The notes beneath the pieces were generated by a model. That model was not told the origin of the DNA and did no database searches. It was given only the letters and a program-made list of their open reading frames with translations. Of a DNA stretch of 27,751 nt, positions 24,387 to 27,751 are shown piece by piece. The stretch is from assembly GCA_016296165.1 (NCBI GenBank), contig JAEDJV010000018.1, forward strand, positions 1-27,751, given 5' to 3'. Each line of letters opens with the position of its first letter. Within the stretch, counting starts at the first letter, position 1. This DNA comes from Oscillospiraceae bacterium (lineage in GTDB: Bacteria; Bacillota; Clostridia; Oscillospirales; Ruminococcaceae). The position numbers and the translations under genes were made by a program.

Positions 24387-25202
24387 ATGAAAGAAAAATT
24401 CAGAGAATTATCTGAAAAGCTGGACTCGTATATAAAGACAAAGAGGTTCAGATGGTACAGGGGACTTATCCTGACACTTGGTTTTGCTGTTACCGGATGC
24501 GTCTGTTTTCTGGCAGGATTCTTCCTGAACAGAAGTGACAACATGATTTACAAGAGCAACATCAGTGCAACAGCTGAAAATCAGACCGGGATCGTTACTT
24601 CCGCAGCAGAAACATCCGGGCCGGAAACAACTGAAACAATAAAAGAAACAGAACCGGTAACATCTACAGAAGCACCTAAGATCACAATTGACGAAGACAT
24701 GCTCCACTCCTATATCTATGATGATATAACACTTTCAGATGCTGTTTACGATTATACGGATACCACAAAATTCGAAAACAGAAACTCTTTAAAAGATGTA
24801 CCGCTTCCGCTGACAAAAAAGTCCTTTACTATCCAGTATAACGGCACAGTCACAGCGGGAATAGACAGTTCCCTTATAGAAGTTGTGACAGACAATGATA
24901 ATTATGTCATCACAGTCATACTGCCTGAGGCTTCCATAACATCTCATGATATCCATGCCGACTCTTTTAGTATAACAAACATAAAGGATAATCTGATTAA
25001 TCCGATTACCGATGATGATTATATGAATGCGTGTCTGTCAAGGCAGGATATAATGGAACAAAACGCCATCAAAAGCGGTCTTATTGATGATACCTATAAA
25101 AGTGCGAAGGAAACTATTTTCGAATATCTTAATCTCGACGGAATTATTTCCTCACTCTATACCATCGAATTTGTAACACCGGATTCACAGTCAGAAATAT
25201 AA
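24387..25202 (+). CDS. Membrane-anchored DUF4230 protein
   Basis: 271 aa. A charged cytoplasmic head (about 1-25) precedes one membrane segment (about 28-47: LILTLGFAVTGCVCFLAGFF). A Thr/Glu-rich spacer (about 58-95) follows, then an extracellular domain (about 100-265) that I match to DUF4230 by LPLTKKSFTIQYNGTVTAGI and the beta-rich pattern after it (YVITVILPEASITSHDI). Its function is not known in any member I can name. It ends in a Ser/Glu tail. The ribosome binding site is AAAGGAAAG. It follows the regulator in the same direction with its own promoter; nothing shows a link to xylan use. Confidence 0.8.
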   Translation: MKEKFRELSEKLDSYIKTKRFRWYRGLILTLGFAVTGCVCFLAGFFLNRSDNMIYKSNISATAENQTGIVTSAAETSGPETTETIKETEPVTSTEAPKITIDEDMLHSYIYDDITLSDAVYDYTDTTKFENRNSLKDVPLPLTKKSFTIQYNGTVTAGIDSSLIEVVTDNDNYVITVILPEASITSHDIHADSFSITNIKDNLINPITDDDYMNACLSRQDIMEQNAIKSGLIDDTYKSAKETIFEYLNLDGIISSLYTIEFVTPDSQSEI

Positions 25203-25211
25203 TTTATTTTT

Positions 25212-25245
25212 AAGCATATGCCATAAAATGCATATGCTTTTTATT
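25212..25245 (+). terminator. Terminator after the DUF4230 gene
   Basis: AAGCATATGC (25212-25221) and GCATATGCTT (25230-25239) form a 10-bp stem followed by TTTATTTTT. Confidence 0.88.
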
Positions 25246-25305
25246 TTTCAATAAAAATTATTACTGCGTTTAGTTTAATTTACGCTTACAACTGAAATAA
25301 AAAAT

Positions 25306-25344
25306 AACGACAGACAATGTAGAAATACTACAAAGTCTGCCGTT
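25306..25344 (-). terminator. Minus-strand terminator
   Basis: On the minus strand AACGGCAGAC (25344-25335) pairs with GTCTGTCGTT (25315-25306) with one G-U pair, and an inner TTGTAG/CTACA stem extends it. TATTTTTTATTT follows. It starts 2 nt past the stop of the open frame at 25347-25508 and may end the whole minus-strand ABC operon. Confidence 0.8.
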
Positions 25345-25346
25345 TA

Positions 25347-25508
25347 TCATAGTAAGTTTATCCCGTGTCCCCTATATAGATGAATATGTGCACCTGTTGT
25401 AGCCGATCCAAAATGATTCGGTTGCCATTTTTTAGGGCGATATTTTATTAAGCTTTTACGTTCTAAATACAAAAATGGGGCATCAGTACTATTTTGGTCA
25501 CTAATGCC
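25347..25508 (-). pseudogene. Orphan C-terminal-like reading frame (53 codons, no start)
   Basis: The frame has no ATG, GTG or usable TTG near its beginning and is preceded by TGA (25509-25511). It translates to protein-like sequence with pieces such as LYLERKSLIKYRPKKWQPNH and FGSATTGAHIHLYRGHGINL, then stops 2 nt before a strong terminator. That layout suggests the 3' end of a former gene. I do not recognise the family. The first third overlaps a 14-bp dyad (25474-25513), so coding capacity there may be chance. Between 25514 and 25670 I see only AT-rich sequence with two short palindromes (ATGGAA-ATA-TTCCAT and TGACA-T-TGTCA). Confidence 0.35.
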
Positions 25509-25513
25509 TCATT
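25474..25513 (-). terminator. Dyad with T-run downstream of the ABC exporter operon
   Basis: 14-nt arms (25474-25487 and 25500-25513) pair with one mismatch and one wobble; on the minus strand the stem is followed by TTTTTG. It lies about 160 nt past the last operon gene. It may be the operon's first terminator, with 25306-25344 as the second. Confidence 0.55.
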
Positions 25514-25670
25514 AAGAAAAAATATGTAATTAATTAGCAAATATTAGATACAATATATTTAACAGTTTCTAATGATGTTTAAAAACCAAAAATAAAAATA
25601 TAGCTTTACTTACATGGAAATATTCCATAAACCTACATTTTTTATTGACATTGTCATGATGCATTTGAAA

Positions 25671-25835
25671 TTATTTAGGTAAACCTAGCCAAACTGCAAA
25701 AAGAACAAGACAAATCCCAACTATAATAGAAAATCTGTTTAATATTTTACGGTTTTGACTTTTTCTATCGTAAAAACCAAAAACAATTAATAAAAGACCG
25801 GCAAAAAAAGATAGAATCATCGCAAAAAAGCCCAT
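25671..25835 (-). CDS. Small two-TM membrane protein of the ABC exporter operon
   Basis: 54 aa, with two hydrophobic segments (about 2-23, GFFAMILSFFAGLLLIVFGF, and about 35-51, FSIIVGICLVLFAVWLG) joined by a basic loop (DRKSQNRK). It is the last gene of the operon. ATG 25835 is chosen because GGGAGGAG lies seven bases upstream; the longer frame from TTG 25856 would put that site inside the gene. The binding site overlaps the end of the ATPase gene (4-nt gap between stop and start). No family is recognised. It could be an accessory subunit or an immunity-type protein. Confidence 0.75.
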   Translation of the reverse strand: MGFFAMILSFFAGLLLIVFGFYDRKSQNRKILNRFSIIVGICLVLFAVWLGLPK

Positions 25836-25839
25836 TTTT

Positions 25840-26505
25840 TTACTCCTCCCGTTCAAGTTGAATTATTCTTTGGTGTCTATTAGCAACCTCTATATCATGT
25901 GTAACAGTAATAATGGTTGCATTATACTCCTTATTCATTTTGGATAATAAAAATAAAATATTTTCTTTATTATCATTATCTAATGAAGCCGTAGGTTCAT
26001 CACATAAGATAAGTGAAGGTCTCATTATAACAGCACGTGCAAAAACAGCTCGTGATTTCTCACCTCCGGAGCACTCAAGAGGCTTCTTCTTTAAAATAGA
26101 TTTAATGTCAATTTTTGTGATAATATCCTCAAAATTTGTTGATATTCCATCACTTTTTGATTTTGCATAAAGCAAAGGCAACTTAATATTTTCTTCTATT
26201 GTTAAAGAATCAATCAAAGCTGACTCTTGAAGAACAAAACCAATTTTTTCATTTCTCCACTCAGCTAAATGATTTAAATTCAAATCATTTGTTTTTTCTC
26301 CAAATAAACAATAAGTACCATTATACTGTCTATCCAATAAGCCAAGAATATTGAGCAAAGAACTTTTACCTACACCAGACTTACCCACAATTGCAATCGT
26401 TTCTCCGCTTTCTACATCTAATTTGAAGTCACTAAGTATGGATGTGGATGTCTTTTTGGTTTTATACACTTTTTCCTTTACACATAATTCAATAATTTTT
26501 GTCAT
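25840..26505 (-). CDS. ABC transporter ATP-binding protein, MacB/LolD type
   Basis: 221 aa. Walker A is GKSGVGKSS (about 41-49), the Q-loop lies in FVLQESALIDSLTIEENI, the signature is CSGGEKSRAVFARA, Walker B is LILCDEPTASLD and the H-loop is VTHDIE. All active residues are intact. The size and LNILGLLD motif fit the MacB/LolD/bacteriocin-export class, which pairs with FtsX-like permeases such as the gene upstream. The start ATG overlaps the permease stop (ATGA, 26505-26502), and GGGGGT precedes it inside the permease gene. A longer frame from 26547 would lie within the permease gene and is rejected. Confidence 0.95.
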   Translation of the reverse strand: MTKIIELCVKEKVYKTKKTSTSILSDFKLDVESGETIAIVGKSGVGKSSLLNILGLLDRQYNGTYCLFGEKTNDLNLNHLAEWRNEKIGFVLQESALIDSLTIEENIKLPLLYAKSKSDGISTNFEDIITKIDIKSILKKKPLECSGGEKSRAVFARAVIMRPSLILCDEPTASLDNDNKENILFLLSKMNKEYNATIITVTHDIEVANRHQRIIQLEREE

Positions 26506-27728
26506 TGCATTACCCCCAATGAAATCGGAACTTTTTTTATTTTCCACATGATAATTTCTACAAGAACTACCCCCAAAAAAATATCAATAAGCATTACTGT
26601 TAATAAGGAAATCCAATCCATTTCAATTAAACTCAAAATACCAAAAGTACAGAAAGAAGCATCTTTTCTAAGCCAACTGGAGTTTCTTGAATAAACTGTA
26701 ATAGCTAAAAGAACTACCAAATCCATTAAAAAAAATATACCATAACAACCATAAATAATCTTCCTAAGTTTTGAATAACGTAATCCGACAAAAATATTAA
26801 TCGTAAAATCTTTAATCATCAAACGAACGCTTGATAACGAACTCCAAACTGAAATACAAAATAATATAAATAATAAAATTATTGTTATTACCAGCATTGT
26901 TTTTATTGAACTAAAAAAAATGTCATTAAAATATTTAAAATTCTCTTCTTGTGTATAAAAGTTAAATTTTGCTCCCAGATTATTATATAAAAGTTCACCA
27001 AAATCATTTACTTTGGATCTTGATGTCTGAATAAGTATAATATCCAGCAGGCCTTGAAGTTGAAATCCTATATCGGATTTATCAATGAAATCTTTATTAA
27101 CAGGTACAAGCACAGTAAAATTGTAGTACTGTTTAGAACTAAGCGAATATAGATTTGAGTGTGATATATTTGGTTCCAAAACACCTTGTACCTTTAGAGT
27201 AACTGATTCATTAATAACGGGATCCACAATTTCAATTGTAGATCCTAATGGATATGTTTCACTTAAACCATTCCCAACCCAAACAGGAATTTCAGAATTC
27301 TCATTAAAAGAATAATCAAAATACAACTCTTTTCCATCAGAGATCCTAAAATTTTTATTTAACTCATAATATTCCTTATTTAAATATGAAAATGAAACTT
27401 CCATATCATATGTATTTGGCAGGGATACCATAAATCCTTCTGTAAATAAAGCATATTTTAAATTTGCATTTAAATAATTATATATCTCTGACGTATCATT
27501 TATATCAATTATATCCCAATTAAAATCGCTGCTAGGATCAATATTAGCAATATAACTATTTTCCTGATTAAGATCTTTTATTTCATCATACCCCTGCAAC
27601 GTTGAAACTGTTGAGCGAGTAGTAATAAAAACCAGATAATTAATTATAAAGATCAGACAAAGTATACTTAATGCAATTATAGATCTTCTCAAAAAAATCT
27701 TCTTGAGAAAAAAATTAAATATTTTCAA
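26502..27728 (-). CDS. FtsX/MacB-like ABC permease
   Basis: 408 aa. One membrane segment near the N-terminus (about 16-34: IIALSILCLIFIINYLVFI) is followed by a long extracellular domain (about 36-270) and three more membrane segments (about 275-298, 325-345 and 370-393). This is the four-helix plan of FtsX-like permeases, which use ATP energy for mechanical work or for moving peptides and lipoproteins across the envelope rather than for import. The substrate is unknown; similar two-gene systems serve antimicrobial peptide or bacteriocin export and immunity. Codons are AT-richer than in the xylan genes. The start codon is 23 nt from the window edge, so its promoter and any upstream partner genes are not visible. 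Confidence 0.85.
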   Translation of the reverse strand: MKIFNFFLKKIFLRRSIIALSILCLIFIINYLVFITTRSTVSTLQGYDEIKDLNQENSYIANIDPSSDFNWDIIDINDTSEIYNYLNANLKYALFTEGFMVSLPNTYDMEVSFSYLNKEYYELNKNFRISDGKELYFDYSFNENSEIPVWVGNGLSETYPLGSTIEIVDPVINESVTLKVQGVLEPNISHSNLYSLSSKQYYNFTVLVPVNKDFIDKSDIGFQLQGLLDIILIQTSRSKVNDFGELLYNNLGAKFNFYTQEENFKYFNDIFFSSIKTMLVITIILLFILFCISVWSSLSSVRLMIKDFTINIFVGLRYSKLRKIIYGCYGIFFLMDLVVLLAITVYSRNSSWLRKDASFCTFGILSLIEMDWISLLTVMLIDIFLGVVLVEIIMWKIKKVPISLGVMQ

Positions 27729-27751
27729 ATTTTCTCACCACTAAAGAACTG

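Noticed and set aside
25625..25660. TTGACATTGTCA palindrome as a promoter or operator
   Set aside because: No suitable -10 box and no gene start follow in either direction, so no role can be supported.

Overview
The window reads as a chromosomal segment of a low-to-moderate GC, Gram-positive, fibre-degrading gut or rumen bacterium of the Ruminococcus type (R. flavefaciens or a close relative is my best guess). The reasons are four secreted proteins with type I dockerin modules (cellulosome subunits), CBM22 modules, Thr-rich linkers, a CIRCE/HrcA-controlled heat-shock operon and sigma-A promoters with clean TTGACA/TATAAT boxes. The genus is an inference from protein content, not from a marker gene.

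Layout. 1-1065: a minus-strand gene for what looks like a catalytically dead ABC-type ATPase (228-779) and a tRNA-Leu(UAG) with its own consensus promoter and terminator. 1291-3547: polyphosphate kinase (ppk) as a single-gene unit. 3623-8536: the heat-shock operon hrcA-grpE-dnaK-dnaJ behind a perfect CIRCE operator, ending in a bidirectional terminator shared with the convergent CotH gene. 8537-12950: two minus-strand, separately promoted cellulosomal genes, a CotH-like kinase with an N-terminal dockerin and a CBM22-GH10-dockerin xylanase. 13189-16602: a plus-strand ABC-2 permease / GntR (YtrA-type) regulator / ABC ATPase operon with an operator-like repeat at its promoter. 16618-21945: two more minus-strand xylanolytic genes, GH43-CBM22-dockerin and GH30_8-CBM22-dockerin. 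21952-25245: the divergent regulator, a fusion of a sugar-binding (LacI-like) domain, a degenerate GGDEF domain and an AraC helix-turn-helix, then a membrane-anchored DUF4230 protein. 25306-27728: an AT-rich minus-strand ABC exporter operon (MacB/FtsX-like permease, ATPase, small two-TM protein), followed by an orphan open frame ending at a terminator.

How it works together. The GH10 and GH30 enzymes cut the xylan backbone, the GH43 enzyme removes xylosyl or arabinosyl units, the CBM22 modules hold xylan, and the dockerins dock each protein on a cohesin scaffold encoded elsewhere. A roughly 41-bp element (AATGTG at one end, TGGGTTG running into the -35 box at the other) occurs three times, each time against a minus-strand promoter: once before GH30, once before GH43, and once at a distal promoter whose predicted transcript meets a hairpin about 150 nt later with no convincing ORF. 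The natural candidate to bind it is the AraC-type regulator encoded divergently next to GH30. The main new items are this element and its orphan transcript, the three-part regulator, a GntR gene with no canonical start codon, and a coding-like C-terminal tail lying beyond the stop codon of the GH43 gene.
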